Positions 23,635 through 33,759 of a stretch of 64,000 bases of DNA are shown here, piece after piece; within the stretch, counting starts at the first letter, position 1; every line of letters begins with the position of its first letter. The stretch is from Pycnopodia helianthoides. Its lineage: Eukaryota > Echinodermata > Asteroidea > Forcipulatida > Asteriidae. The notes beneath the pieces are model-generated. The model worked only from the letters and a program-made list of their open reading frames with translations, ran no database searches and was not told the origin of the DNA. The stretch covers positions 10,280,744 to 10,344,743 of the forward strand of contig CM063252.1 of the NCBI GenBank assembly GCA_032158295.1, in the 5' to 3' direction. Made by a program: the position numbers and the translations under genes.

Positions 23635-25656
23635 GCTTAATCAAATGCTGAAAATGAATTTAGTTCAATTCAAAAATGGTTTATTAAAAACAAGTATTGC
23701 AGTTATAAACCGAATTGCACATGTCAACATCACTCAGTAATTTTTTTTCTTCATAGTTCAAATACACCAAACAAAAGCAAACACTTTTGAGTTAAGACAA
23801 GATCCTTTTCAAAACCACGGCTGATGGCTTTGCTAAGATGCTCCGTTGTTGAAAAGACGATAAGGCATTTTCTTTTTTGTAAAGGGAAGGAAATTTATAA
23901 TTTCTATTTTCAGGCTGCGACAGTTGAAAATGCCAAGGTTTCATTAGGTCAATTAAAACAATAGAATTAAAAACCAAACAAAATTATAAAATAAAAAAAA
24001 ACGTTTGAACAAAATTTTGAGTTTAGCTAAAGCCACATGTACGTAGGGAATAAGCAATACTGATCATACAAACAAGCATGACAAAAGGAAAACAACATTT
24101 CAAAATACACGATTTATACATTTGGAAATTACAAATTCAAATAAAAGCAGTCCATGTCATCATTTCTGAATATTTCATCTTAATATTATAATCATGTTTT
24201 TGTCATAAAAAATTACTACAAGAGCACAGTCAGTCATTCAAGCAGGCCCATTCAATTTTCAACAAGATTCAAAAACATGACTGAGTGAGTGTTGTGACTG
24301 TGTGACGAGTGGACATGGCCTTTTCCATCACACTTGCTATTTTATATTTAAAATAAAACCTTTATGATGATTATTATAATGAATTATACGAGGAAAAGGA
24401 GGGGATGTCAACTGAGTGAATGACACTAAAAAATTGACTCATCGCCACAGCGCAGCTGACCTGGGCGACCGCCAAATCGGAAGTCTAGGGACAGCCTTCC
24501 TGCCTCATTACGCACGGGCAGTGATGATGCACGAGCATACACAATCCTGCGTAAAGCGTTCCGGTTTCTTTGTTCACCTTTAAAAAGAACGCAGCCGGCA
24601 TTTAAAAAAATAAACCGTAGATTTTCAATAATTGTTCGCCGCTAGAAACTCAAGAAAGATAACTTGAAGTACGACGAACTTTTAGTAATTGCATAACAGT
24701 GAACATTTATCATTTAGAAAATGCAATATGATGAAAATGATGATTAGAAATAACAACAAAGTAAAGCAGAAAATGTGTAGCCAATGATGACCTATTGACT
24801 TACGCGGGTGCTTTCCAGTTTTTAAAAGTGAACATTTGAACGCTAAATTGCACACAATTTCACAAAAAGCACGACATATTAAACACTCAAATTTACCACA
24901 TCTTGATCGTAAACTCATGAAGATACATACAGACTACATATATTTAATGCATTCAACTTACCAAGAGTAAAAATTGATAAAATACTGCGGTTTTTTGAGC
25001 TTGTCACATGGATTCTACCCCCTCAACAGAAAAAGACCGACGCGCATGCTTTAGTCAAGAAAATGCATAATACATCACATAGATGGCGTCAGACGTACGC
25101 TGGTACGCGATAGGCCCTTACGCTAATACCAAGGTACGTGAAGCGTAATACCAGTGATTTAATTGTAATAACAAAGCCCATGTGACGGGTTTCCCGCAAG
25201 GTTTGCGTGGGGCTAGGTAGTACATGTACGCATTGTTGTTGAGCCAACTCTCTTCCCGCCAACAGAACGATGTCAAAAAGTGTGTCGCCTGTGCCGATGG
25301 CCTTGTTTGGGGGTGGGGGGGGGGGTCGTGGATGGGGTCGGGGATGGGGGTCGGGGAGGGGGAAGAGGTGAAGACAGCATTAGGAAGAGGAGGAGGGAAC
25401 TGTCACCTCACGACAGCAAAGCAACATGCAGCAGTGAGATCTCAGACAGCAGGGGAGGCAAACACAGCTCGAGCTCGCCGGCTAGCATGTTCCAGACTTG
25501 TTAGCGGGGGTGTGGGGGGGGGGGTGCTGGATTGGGACGAGTAGGGGTGGGCCCCCTTCCCCTTGTGTAACAAAAGCTTGCAAACACTCGAACAGGGGGA
25601 GTATCCCGGAAAGTCGTTTTACCGGATGTGGGGGAACTTACCACGATAAGTTATGT

Positions 25657-25995
25657 TTAAAGGAACATTACAGAATTGGTAAGAAAAAAAATTGTAATAT
25701 ACTTTTGATCACAGATTTACATAAAACTTACACGGTCTAATGATGATGATAGTAGAAAACATCCCTTGAAATATTTCTGTCTGAAATGCCATATTTGATG
25801 AGAAATTAATAAACTATTTTTCCGATTGGTTTATTATCGCTCAGTGAGCGTTTTATTCATTTGTTGAACCTATATGATTTCGTAATCGGTTTTTCACTGT
25901 TTTCTCGTGACCCAGACGGCTTGGTGGATTACATAAAGTTCTTACACTGCCAGCAACTGTTGTTAGCAAAAACTAATTCTGTAATGTTCCTTTAA
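25657..25995. mobile_element. Foldback MITE family B, copy 2
   Basis: TTAA at 25657-25660 and 25992-25995 flank AGGAACATTACAGAATTGG and its inverse at the right. It is shorter than the other B copies because the CACAGGTTTGT core region is deleted (after GACCCAGACGG the text jumps to GGTGGATTACATAAAG). Confidence 0.85.
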
Positions 25996-26727
25996 ACAAT
26001 TAACCATATCAAACAATCCTCATAGTAAAATACACAAACTAACCCCACGAACAAAACAAAACTACAAATGAATTTTGTGCGACACTACGAAATTAAGGTG
26101 ATTCGTGTTGCTGATCCATTAACTGAGTTTTACTCTGCACGACTTCATGGTTAATGTCTCATGATTCAAAGCTACCTCCATGACCATGATTCAAGATAGA
26201 TTTGAGATTTATAATCGATGATCACCATCAACAATTTGATAGCTTTCAATGTTTAATGATAGTAGTGGGTTTTTTCAGGAGTAAGTTTTTCATTTTATTA
26301 AACGATAAACCTTTGAAATATTAAAGTAGGGGGCCTACCCTGAGGAAGACAATGTTAAACTGGTATATCACGTCTGTTTCCAAATCTATTTGTTTGCATA
26401 GATTTGTCAAATCCATTGTAATTTGAACTGTTTTCCCCAGATAAGCTTTGAATTAATGTATAAATCGGACACTTGGTGACGTCATTTTGATATAGATATA
26501 TTAATTTTTTGATGAGTTTCAAGGTTTGTTTCATTTTGAAGTTGTACTGTCATGTAAAGAGTTTGACAGAATACAACAAAAATGTTTCTAGGCCAGTCAG
26601 ACCCCCCTGCGACATCATAAGCGGTGCGCAAATATGAAGTGAGGATGGATGATTGAGTCCTCTAATATTAAAGTGTCTTCACATGACAGTTTGTCAACAA
26701 TATTGAAGAAATTAAAACTAAAATGCA

Positions 26728-26905
26728 GTATCCGAATAGGCAGCTGCAGCTATGGCTACGGCTGTTGCTAAGAATGTTGCTAAGGACGTTCTATACTTCA
26801 ACACAGGGACGCGGAAATCCGTAGCCTTAGCTGTAGCTGTAGTCGCCAATTTGGACACGAATTCATTAATCGCGACAGCGCCACCAACCGCCTGCTTTAG
26901 CATCG
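26728..26905. repeat. Dispersed inverted repeat rich in GCTACGGCT/AGCCGTAGC, copy 1
   Basis: GCTATGGCTACGGCTGTTGC at the left and CCGTAGCCTTAGCTGTAGCT at the right are inverted relative to each other and enclose ACGTTCTATACTTCAACACA. A second copy at about 46519-46665 shares the order of blocks including TATACTTCAA and TAGTCGCCA. The alanine-rich open frames on both strands are by-products. Confidence 0.65.
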
Positions 26906-27035
26906 TTTATATTGATCTAGTTCCTGGTAGTAATGAATGAATAAATGCGGGTTTAGTTCATGTGGTACTCAGACTATTTAAAGTCCGCATGTGTTTCACA
27001 CGTGAAGTTTTCATTTTTCTTCTTTCACCGACAAC

Positions 27036-27049
27036 ATGCAACGAATTGT
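27036..27049 (+). CDS. RPF2: RPF2 14-nt first coding exon
   Basis: ATG CAA CGA ATT GT is followed by the donor gtaagttt. The next exon begins with A, so GT|A makes valine and the protein starts MQRIVKPKTQRAKR. A pyrimidine-rich tract (ttcatttttcttctttcacc) lies just upstream and resembles the start region of ribosome-biogenesis mRNAs. Support is the phase, donor quality and match to the family's short leader; transcript data would settle it. Confidence 0.8.
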
Positions 27050-30000
27050 GTAAGTTTTGTGGCGTAAATTGCCTTTTGTTTGTCAATCTCTCTTTATGTG
27101 TTATTATTACGATAAATTGTTTAAACATGGCCTCACCTTTATTTTGTCATGTTGTTCGTAGCTTCGGTTGACTCGCTGTTTGATTTTGTTTATGGTTTAA
27201 TAAATAAATAATAAACCGGAAAAGAAAAAAAAACAAAGTCAGGCATTACTCGCTCGGGTGGGATTCGAACCCACGACCTTTACCATTCTAAAGCCAGATG
27301 TCTTACCACTAGACCACCAAGCTTGCCCTGTACTGTAGCCAATAGCCAGTAGCCAGACGCAGTTTAAATTCAATTTCAGCAGCGGGTTTGCAACAGTTTC
27401 AAGTTTTTTTTTGTTTTTTTTGTAAAAACACTAATTATATTGTTAAATAATTTTCTTTATAATATTATTATAATATTAATTTTTGTTTCTCCCTGATGCA
27501 ATGAAAATTTAACATCTAACAAATGTTGTATTCATTGAAATGTACATACAATTGTTTAATGTTGTGACTGTCATGACTGTAAATAATACAATGATCAATG
27601 CCAAATGGAGATCAAAATGAGGGCATAATCGGATACATCCGTTGGGTTGGGGGAATTACCGGGGGGGGGGGGGGGATATTGATGTACAGAAAAGAGGAAA
27701 ATTTGTATAAATAACTTACAAAATATGATACTTGAATATAACCAGCAGTCCTTCCCAGGCCTGGAATTTATCTTGGAGAGGGCAAGGCCATTTTCATTTT
27801 GTAAAGGGCACTTCCATTGGAAAATCTTAAAGTCTATGGGAGACTTTTGAAGGGGCACCGAGGCCAACACAAGGGCAACGAAGGCCATGGCCTCCGTGGC
27901 CTCCGTGTAATTCCAGGCCTGCCTTCCATAAATAGCAACTTCTACTTCAATACAATTTGCCATTTGCTTTTCAAACAGAAAACCCAAAACGCAGCGCGCC
28001 AAGCGAGCCCTGGTGAAGAGAGATTCCAAGGCGGTTGAGAACACAAAGAAATGCACCTTCATACGAGGAGGTAACACCAGCGAGACGGTCACAAGAGTCT
28101 TGAAGGAATTGTACACTCTTAAGAAGACGGACAGCAATATGTTGCAAAGGTATTAACAATGAGGAGGTGTAGTGACAGTGATTATATTCAGGTTTCCCAC
28201 CAAGTGTTTGTTTTGGTTAATCGTTGAAAGAAACGGTCTTGTACCGCTCGCAAGAATCAGTTAAAAAAGCCTCCTATAATAGGTGCATACTCCAAGATGA
28301 AGTAGCCAATGCCACACTTTCCTGTCATTGTAATTGTATGAAGTGGCGATCAATCAGTGCCACAGATTGTCAGTGCAGAAAGGCCTATAGACCTTTATCA
28401 TGTTGCCACCATCTTGGTCATGTTTCTCTGCATCCAATCACAGTGAAGAATGCTAATACTCACTGTACAAAAAAGGAACCAGACTATTTCTCCTTCCAGC
28501 CTCGGTTTGGTTACATTGTTTCGAATGGGAGAAAAATCCAGATGGCTGCACCATGACAAAGGTCTATTGACCAAGGTTGGGAACCTTATCTCTTTTTTAA
28601 CAGTGGCCCAAAATTCCATTGCAATTGAGCACAAATAAATGCAGTAGCATAAAACAATTTGACTACCCAGAAAAAGTTGTCCAGCCAAAAAATCACGGCC
28701 CAATTTCATGGCTCTGCTTACCGCAGAATTCTGCGCTTACGGCACATAGAATCACACACTTTGCAGGGCACCGTAAGCCTAGAATTCTATGGTAAGCAAT
28801 ACCAACTTGAAAATCGGGGCCCACATCTTGTGTACTGGTTCCCAGGTATTATTGCTTTATTAAAGACACTGGACACCTTTGGTAATTGTCAAAGACCAGT
28901 CTTTTCACTTGGTGTATCTCAACATATGCACAAAATAACAAACCTGTGAAAATTTGAACTCAATTGGTCGTCGAAGTTGCGAGATAATAATGGAAGAAAA
29001 AACACCCTTGTCACACGAAGTTGTGTGCTTTCAGATGCTTGATTTCGAGACCTCACGCGTGCGGTCTCAAAACTAATTCAAATATTTTACTGAGAAATTA
29101 TTTCTTTCTCAAAAACTACATTACTTCAGAGGGAACCGTTTCTCACAATGTTTTATACTATCAACAGCTCTCCATTGCTCGTTACCCAAGTAAGTTTTTA
29201 TGCTAACAATTATTTTGAGTAATTACCAATAGTGTCCAGTGCCTTTAAAACAGGTCTATGAAATGATCCTGTGAAGTTAGGTCCTGGTGAAACTACCAGC
29301 TCGAGAAATCTCAATTTATCAAATGGCAATAAGTATGCTATATTTTATTGTTTGTTGTTGTGTTTTACAGGAAAAATATGTTGAGGCCATTTGAAGACAG
29401 GACACAGCTGGTAAGATATTTCTCTCTCAACCCTCCTACTGTCTGAGCGATCAATATCATTCCCATGGTTTCAAATGATCTAGATAAACTATTCACTAGC
29501 GGAGGTACACAGTGCACAAATAGTTATTAGTTGTTTTGAACCGAACCTGTCGTTAAAATTAGAGCTTTGAGACGCTCGTAGATAAAGCACTATAGAACTA
29601 ATAGTACTATTTATTATAGTGTAAGACTGGTCCTAATGGGTTAAATTTAATCCAGTGAAAGTTTCTTCCCCTTAACTTGATATTATTTTCACTATTTTCA
29701 CTTTCAGGAACATTTTTCCAAGAAGTTTGACTCTTCCCTCTTCCTCTTCGGCAGCCATTCCAAGAAAAGACCGCACAATTTAGTATTTGGTAAGTTGTAA
29801 CCCTGTGCATATTGTATTAACCCTCTTGCTGTCTGACCATTCAATACCATTCAAGTGGTTTTGAATGATAGATCAACTATGCCAGCCTGCAATATGATAC
29901 CATGAGGGAATGCATGTACACAGTACACAGTTAGTTCTGTGCACAGTTGTGCCACCGTACACAACCTTGGCAGTCGAATGGTTTCAAATGGTTGGTCAAC

Positions 30001-33000
30001 TCACTGGAAAATGTTGCCAAGAGTCACTGACAGTAGGAGGGTTAACCCAGACATGATAATCTTCCTACTTGAGTATGATTTCTGATTGTTTTGCCCTTGG
30101 AAAAATCAGAAAAACTGCGTTTATTTAAGTCTTTTATTATTAAAGCCTACACCATATGAACAAGTAGTCAGCCCTTGTACTGAACAACATTTTCCTACTT
30201 TTTTTCCCCAAGGACCAAATGTTATGCTTGATTAACCACAACTCCCTTGAGTGATTTACTAGGATCCTTCATCACTCTAACAAAGATCCAACACCATGGT
30301 AAACTCAACACCCAAACTGTTGGACTCTGATTATGGTGGTAGTCGTGATCCCACTAGTGATTTACTAGGAATCTTCCTTGACCATTCATTCTTAAGAATG
30401 GATGTGCTTACAATTAGTTCAGTTGAGGCATACACCACACTTTATTTTTTGTGCAGGGAGAATGTTTGATCATCAAGTTCTGGACATGGTGGAGTTAGGC
30501 GTGGAGAAGTTCACATCTATGTACGAAATTAAGGTGAGAAGTTGCAACGTGCTGATCAAGTTCAAGGAATCTGATGGTCATTCTGAACCAGTGCGCCCTC
30601 TGCAGTTTTGCCCAGGCCATGCCAATTTTTGCAGTGCATCATGGGAAAAGGTCAAAAACAGTTAAAGTTGTCTTGCATCGCCCATTGACCCAATTTGTTT
30701 AAGTTTGTTCATTTAAGGTTGTATTTTTCTGTGTTTAAAGCATCGGATAGTATTTTTTGTGTGAGGGCTGGTGAATGTTTTACCTATGTCAAAACTGCCC
30801 GAGCGTAACAACTTTAGCAGTGCTGTCTGCTGTACTCGATCAAGGGTTCTCCCTCCCCATTCACAAGCAAGCGGGCCGATACGTGTGAATTGCGTGCGGA
30901 TACGTGCAAATTAGAGAGGATACGTTAAAAACAAACAACAAATTTTATTTGTTTATTTTTTTTAATTGGGGGAGAATTTGAAATAAATTCACAAAAATCA
31001 TCAAGATAACACCATCTAGAATGCCCCAGATTGCACAGTAGTGCTTTTAAAAACCGAGGATAAACACAGAGTAAAAACATTCAGAGGAACTCGTTTCAAT
31101 TCGGGCAAAACACTCCAAATTTGGGTCCGGAATGCCCCCCTATTTGAAAAAAAAAATCCTGGGGAGAATCCGGAACACAATATGATAACTCGACATCTTA
31201 ATAGTTGGTTACGTTGCATATCTTTTCCAATAGATGGATTGCAATACGCGTCATTGACCGCCATCTTTGATGTAAAATGATGGAAAAGTGTACGCGCTAC
31301 GCACGACTCTCAGCCAATGGTACCTCTTCACGCGTGCACAATTCATCAAAGATGGTGGTCAATGACGCGTATTGCAATCCATCTATATCAAAATGAATCC
31401 CCGCTTCAAGTTTTGATATACCTTGTTTTAACAATTTAGTGTGATTCTTATTTACAGAGTGCAAAGTGCATGTCTGGAACCAAACCCTGCCTCGTCTTTG
31501 CGGGGGATGCCTTTGAGACGGAACACGAATACAAGAGATTGAAAAATCTCCTCATAGGTAAAATCACTTTCTCTCAATCAATACAAATCAACACGGCACA
31601 AATGTTTTGCCATGTTGGAAAATGCAGGGTCTTTTTTACAGAAGTTACTTGATGGTCAACTGCTACATAAGATTACAGAGGATTCTATTTCAGCCCAAAC
31701 ATGGAAAGGAAGTTAGAGGTCCCCCTAGAAAGTATGACATCAAACTCAATTATCAGAAGATACAGTCTTAATTGGACAGGACATAAAGAACTGCATGCTA
31801 GACAGAAATGTGTGGAAGGTCATCTCAGACCCTTCCAGTCCGCATAACTAAATAACTGAGGTGAAGTGAATGATCCGATAAAAAAACAGACAGTTACAGA
31901 GACCTGTTATTCAGCAACAAGTTCTTTTCAACTTTTTTTAACAAGACGTCTTAAAATCTTTGACTTGAAATCACTCTTGGCAAGTCATGTGTCCATGCAC
32001 ACTTTTGATTTGTATACTAAATTCATCGATGATAGACTAAAGTGTTCTGAAATATTCCATTAGATGACATTATCCAACAATTTACAAGCACAACTGACAA
32101 AACGGCGTCAGCGGATTGACTTCAAAATAGTGATAATTCACATTGATTGAAATTATGCAGACTAAGTAGAGACAGTGACAGCGAGAATGCCTCCTGTTTT
32201 TTGTTTCTCTATCTTCTAGATTTCTTCCGTGGACCTGATGTGAAGAAGGTACGCCTTGCTGGGCTTGAGCATGTCATTAGTATAACGGCAGTCAACGGCA
32301 AAGTCCTGGTCAGAAATTTCAGGTAGGCAAGAACAATCCAGCAATGGAAAAGACAAAACATAGCGCCTGACCCCTTAACTACATGTACAGTGTGACCTTT
32401 CAAAATTATCCCCTGCGGTTTTAAATGATAGATAAACTAGGCCAGCCTGCAATGAATACATCTACACAGGACACAGTCAACCCTCTTACTGTCTGACCAT
32501 TCAATATTATCCACTGTGGTTTTAAATGATAGTTAAACTATACCAGCCTGCAATTTAATACCGTAAGGAGAATACATCTACACAGTACACAGTCAACTCT
32601 CCTTCTGTCTGACCTTTCAATAAAGCCTGGGTTTAATTGTGTCTGTGTTGATAAATTTTTCTGTAAAAGAGAATTTCAATGAATAAACAAAACCCCAAAA
32701 CCAATCAAGAACCTTCCTTTATTATTATCATCATTTTGTTTTTCTGTCACAGGGTGCAGCTAAAGAAGTCAGGGAGTAAGACACCGAGAGTAGAGTTGGA
32801 TGACATCGGACCATCTTTGGACATGGTCTTGAGGAGGAGTCACCTTGCCTCATTAGACCTCTACAAACAATCCATGAAGAAACCTAAAGTTATCAAGGTG
32901 AGTTTTGTAGCCAAGTGTCCGTCTCAAAAAAATTCCAAAAGATTAAAAGGCCTGCGCAAGAGGTATCGAAAGGGCGCGTTGCCCTTGGTAGCAAGGCTGG

Positions 33001-33287
33001 ACCAGTGCCTGTCTAAACGGATAAAGACAGGGGACCAGTCTACACTGCTGTTGACTTTTTCTCTGATTATGTTCGTCTCTTTTTGCGTCATACAGCCCAA
33101 GAAGAAGAAGAACATCAACCACGACGTGTTCGGCACCAAGCTGGGTCGTATCCACATGGAGAGCCAAGACCTGAACAACCTCCAGACCAGGAAGGTCAAG
33201 GCCCTGAAGAGACAGACAGCCGACGGAGACGAGGACGAGAAGAAACAAAAGAAGAAACCCAAGACAGACACCACACCGGCAGAATGA
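27036..33287 (+). CDS. RPF2: Ribosome production factor 2 homologue (Brix domain), complete, nine coding exons, 307 aa
   Basis: RPF2 works in the nucleolus with RRS1 to load the 5S RNP (5S rRNA, uL18, uL5) onto pre-60S particles. Exons: 27036-27049, 27979-28149, 29371-29410, 29708-29789, 30457-30533, 31458-31557, 32220-32322, 32753-32897, 33096-33287. They sum to 924 nt (308 codons) and every junction is in phase. The human protein is 306 aa. Hallmarks: N-terminal KPKTQRAKR; GGNTSETVTRVLKELY; LRPFED; SLFLFGSHSKKRPHNLV; GRMFDHQVLDMVELGVE; FAGDAFE; FFRGPDVKKVRLAGLEHV; ELDDIGPSLDMVLRRSHLAS; and the basic tail PKKKKNINHDVFGTKLGRIH with LQTRKVKALKR. The Brix fold covers about residues 30-235. The 14-nt first exon (ATGCAACGAATTGT, then gtaagt) supplies MQRIV and joins in phase to KPKTQ, matching the position of the short leader before KPKTKRAKR in vertebrates. 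An AATAAA follows directly after the stop. Confidence 0.95.
27251..27328 (-). repeat. tRNA-like sequence, probable SINE head
   Basis: The minus strand reads GCTTGGTGGTCTAGTGGTAA and later a T arm GTGGGTTCGAATCCCAC followed by CCGAGC. A and B boxes are strong (TGGTCTAGTGGTAAGAC; GGTTCGAATCC), and GCTTGG can pair with CCGAGC as a 6-bp acceptor stem. The middle (TCTGGCTTTAGAATGGTAAAGG) does not form a normal anticodon arm, so a working tRNA is unlikely. It lies in RPF2 intron 1. Confidence 0.6.
27756..27921. mobile_element. CAGGCCTGG-family element (family E) with 6-bp target duplication, RPF2 intron 1
   Basis: Ends CAGGCCTGGAATTTATC and TAATTCCAGGCCTG are inverted. The hexamer ccttcc occurs immediately before (27750-27755) and after (27922-27927). 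The element stops only about 57 bp before RPF2 exon 27979, so it makes up much of the sequence next to that splice acceptor. Confidence 0.88.
28388..28570. mobile_element. Inverted-repeat element with ATAGACCTTT ends
   Basis: The left end ATAGACCTTTATCATG and the right end CATGACAAAGGTCTAT are imperfectly inverted; the interior has no coding pattern. It lies in RPF2 intron 28150-29370. A weaker ATAGACCTTT/AAAGGTCTTTA pair occurs at 40892-41182. Confidence 0.6.
28697..28823. mobile_element. GGCCCAATTTCAT foldback (family G, short type)
   Basis: GGCCCAATTTCATGGCTCTG starts the element. A GCTTACGG/CCGTAAGC pair and a GAATTCT/AGAATTC pair lie inside, ending near AAAATCGGGGCCC. A more perfect relative is at 44978-45100. 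Confidence 0.72.
28860..29248. mobile_element. Foldback MITE family C, copy 1
   Basis: TTAA at 28860-28863 and 29245-29248 flank AGACACTGGACACCTTTGG and CCAATAGTGTCCAGTGCCT. The centre is GAGACCTCACGCGTGCGGTCTC-like. It carries the shared core AACAAACCTGTGAAAATTTG. It lies 123 bp upstream of RPF2 exon 29371-29410. Confidence 0.86.
29428..29643. mobile_element. Degenerate family D (TTAA/CCCTCCTAC) element
   Basis: It starts TCAACCCTCCTACTGTCTGA shortly after the RPF2 donor at 29411 and contains GTTTCAAATGAT and ATAAACTATTC-like blocks of family D. The right end is eroded (CTAATGGGTTAA). Confidence 0.55.
29817..30045. mobile_element. MITE family D, copy 2, in RPF2 intron
   Basis: TTAA at 29817-29820 and 30042-30045 flank CCCTCTTGCTGTCTGACC and GTCACTGACAGTAGGAGGG. 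It is close to the copy at 53774-53995 over its whole length. Confidence 0.85.
31231..31384. mobile_element. Long-armed palindrome in RPF2 intron
   Basis: The left arm (31231-31272) starts AGATGGATTGCAATACGCGT and continues to CATCTTTGATG. The right arm (31344-31384) is its near-exact inverse, with a ~70 bp GC-richer loop between. The flanks give ta/ta. The RNA would form a strong hairpin of about 40 bp just upstream of exon 31458-31557. Confidence 0.8.
32400..32635. repeat. Family D fragments in RPF2 intron
   Basis: Two partial copies of the half-element block (TTTTAAATGATAGATAAACT, then ACCAGCCTGCAATTTAAT) lie in tandem, each ending near CAACCCTCTTACTGTCTGACC or CAACTCTCCTTCTGTCTGACC. No complete right end is visible. 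Confidence 0.55.
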
Positions 33288-33293
33288 AATAAA
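33288..33293 (+). terminator. RPF2: RPF2 polyadenylation signal
   Basis: AATAAA begins at the base after the TGA stop (33285-33287). The next bases are cgactctgaattttgaacgtg, a plausible short cleavage region. The predicted 3' UTR is only about 20-30 nt. Confidence 0.6.
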
Positions 33294-33310
33294 CGACTCT
33301 GAATTTTGAA

Positions 33311-33759
33311 CGTGCTGACTGCCGAGCGAGCAGCCAAAACATTATGCGTAATTTATTTTCATAAGTAGCCATTACATTACATTACAGTTATGTTCACATA
33401 TTGCTCCTATTTAAAGTCATGGGGCTAAATGGTTGGAAGGCCAGAATAGTCTGATCCCTTTGGTATACATTGAGAATCAGTATTCAGTATTAGTATTACG
33501 GGCGGGGAACATGATCAAGGTAATGGTTTTAATGTGCTGACTGCCCAGAAGTTGTCATTCTGTGCACCAATCAGCCAAAACATTATGCGTAATTTATTTT
33601 CATAAGTAGCCATTACATTACAGTTAACATGTTGCTCCTATTTATTTAGTCATGGGGCTAAATGGTTGGAAGGCCAGAATAGTCTGATCCCTTTGGTATA
33701 CATTGAGAATCAGTATTCAGTATAAGTATTACGGACGGGGAACATGACCAAGGTAATGG
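33311..33759. repeat. Tandem duplication, about 220-bp unit, downstream of RPF2
   Basis: Unit 1 (33311-33530) and unit 2 (33532-33759) share GTGCTGACTGCC, AGCCAAAACATTATGCGTAA, AAGGCCAGAATAGTCTGATC and GGGGAACATGA in the same order. Differences are small indels and substitutions. It begins about 20 bp beyond the RPF2 polyadenylation signal. I see nothing coding in it. Confidence 0.88.

Larger units (their letters stand above)
23635..27035. other. Divergent hnRNP/RPF2 spacer; 5' UTR candidates, no further gene seen
   Basis: The minus strand has a possible 5' UTR acceptor just upstream of the hnRNP ATG and possible donors near 24815 and 24962 (complements of CTTACGCGGG and CTTACCAAGAG), so an untranslated first exon near 24.9-25.1 kb is plausible. 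The segment 25300-25560 is very G-rich. A family B MITE occupies 25657-25995, and 26730-26900 carries a dispersed alanine-codon-like repeat (see 46500-46670). I see no convincing coding exon. Confidence 0.5.

Noticed and set aside
25224..25740. Overlapping plus-strand frames in G-rich DNA
   Set aside because: Composition-driven; glycine runs from poly-G, no conserved motif.
26718..26940. Alanine-rich frames on both strands
   Set aside because: They coincide with a dispersed inverted repeat also present at 46519-46665.
27251..27328. Candidate functional tRNA gene on the minus strand
   Set aside because: A and B boxes are good, but no proper anticodon arm forms, so treated as a SINE head.
27595..28137. 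Minus-strand frame of 180 codons
   Set aside because: It runs across a family E element and antisense to RPF2 exon 27979-28149; no protein family seen.
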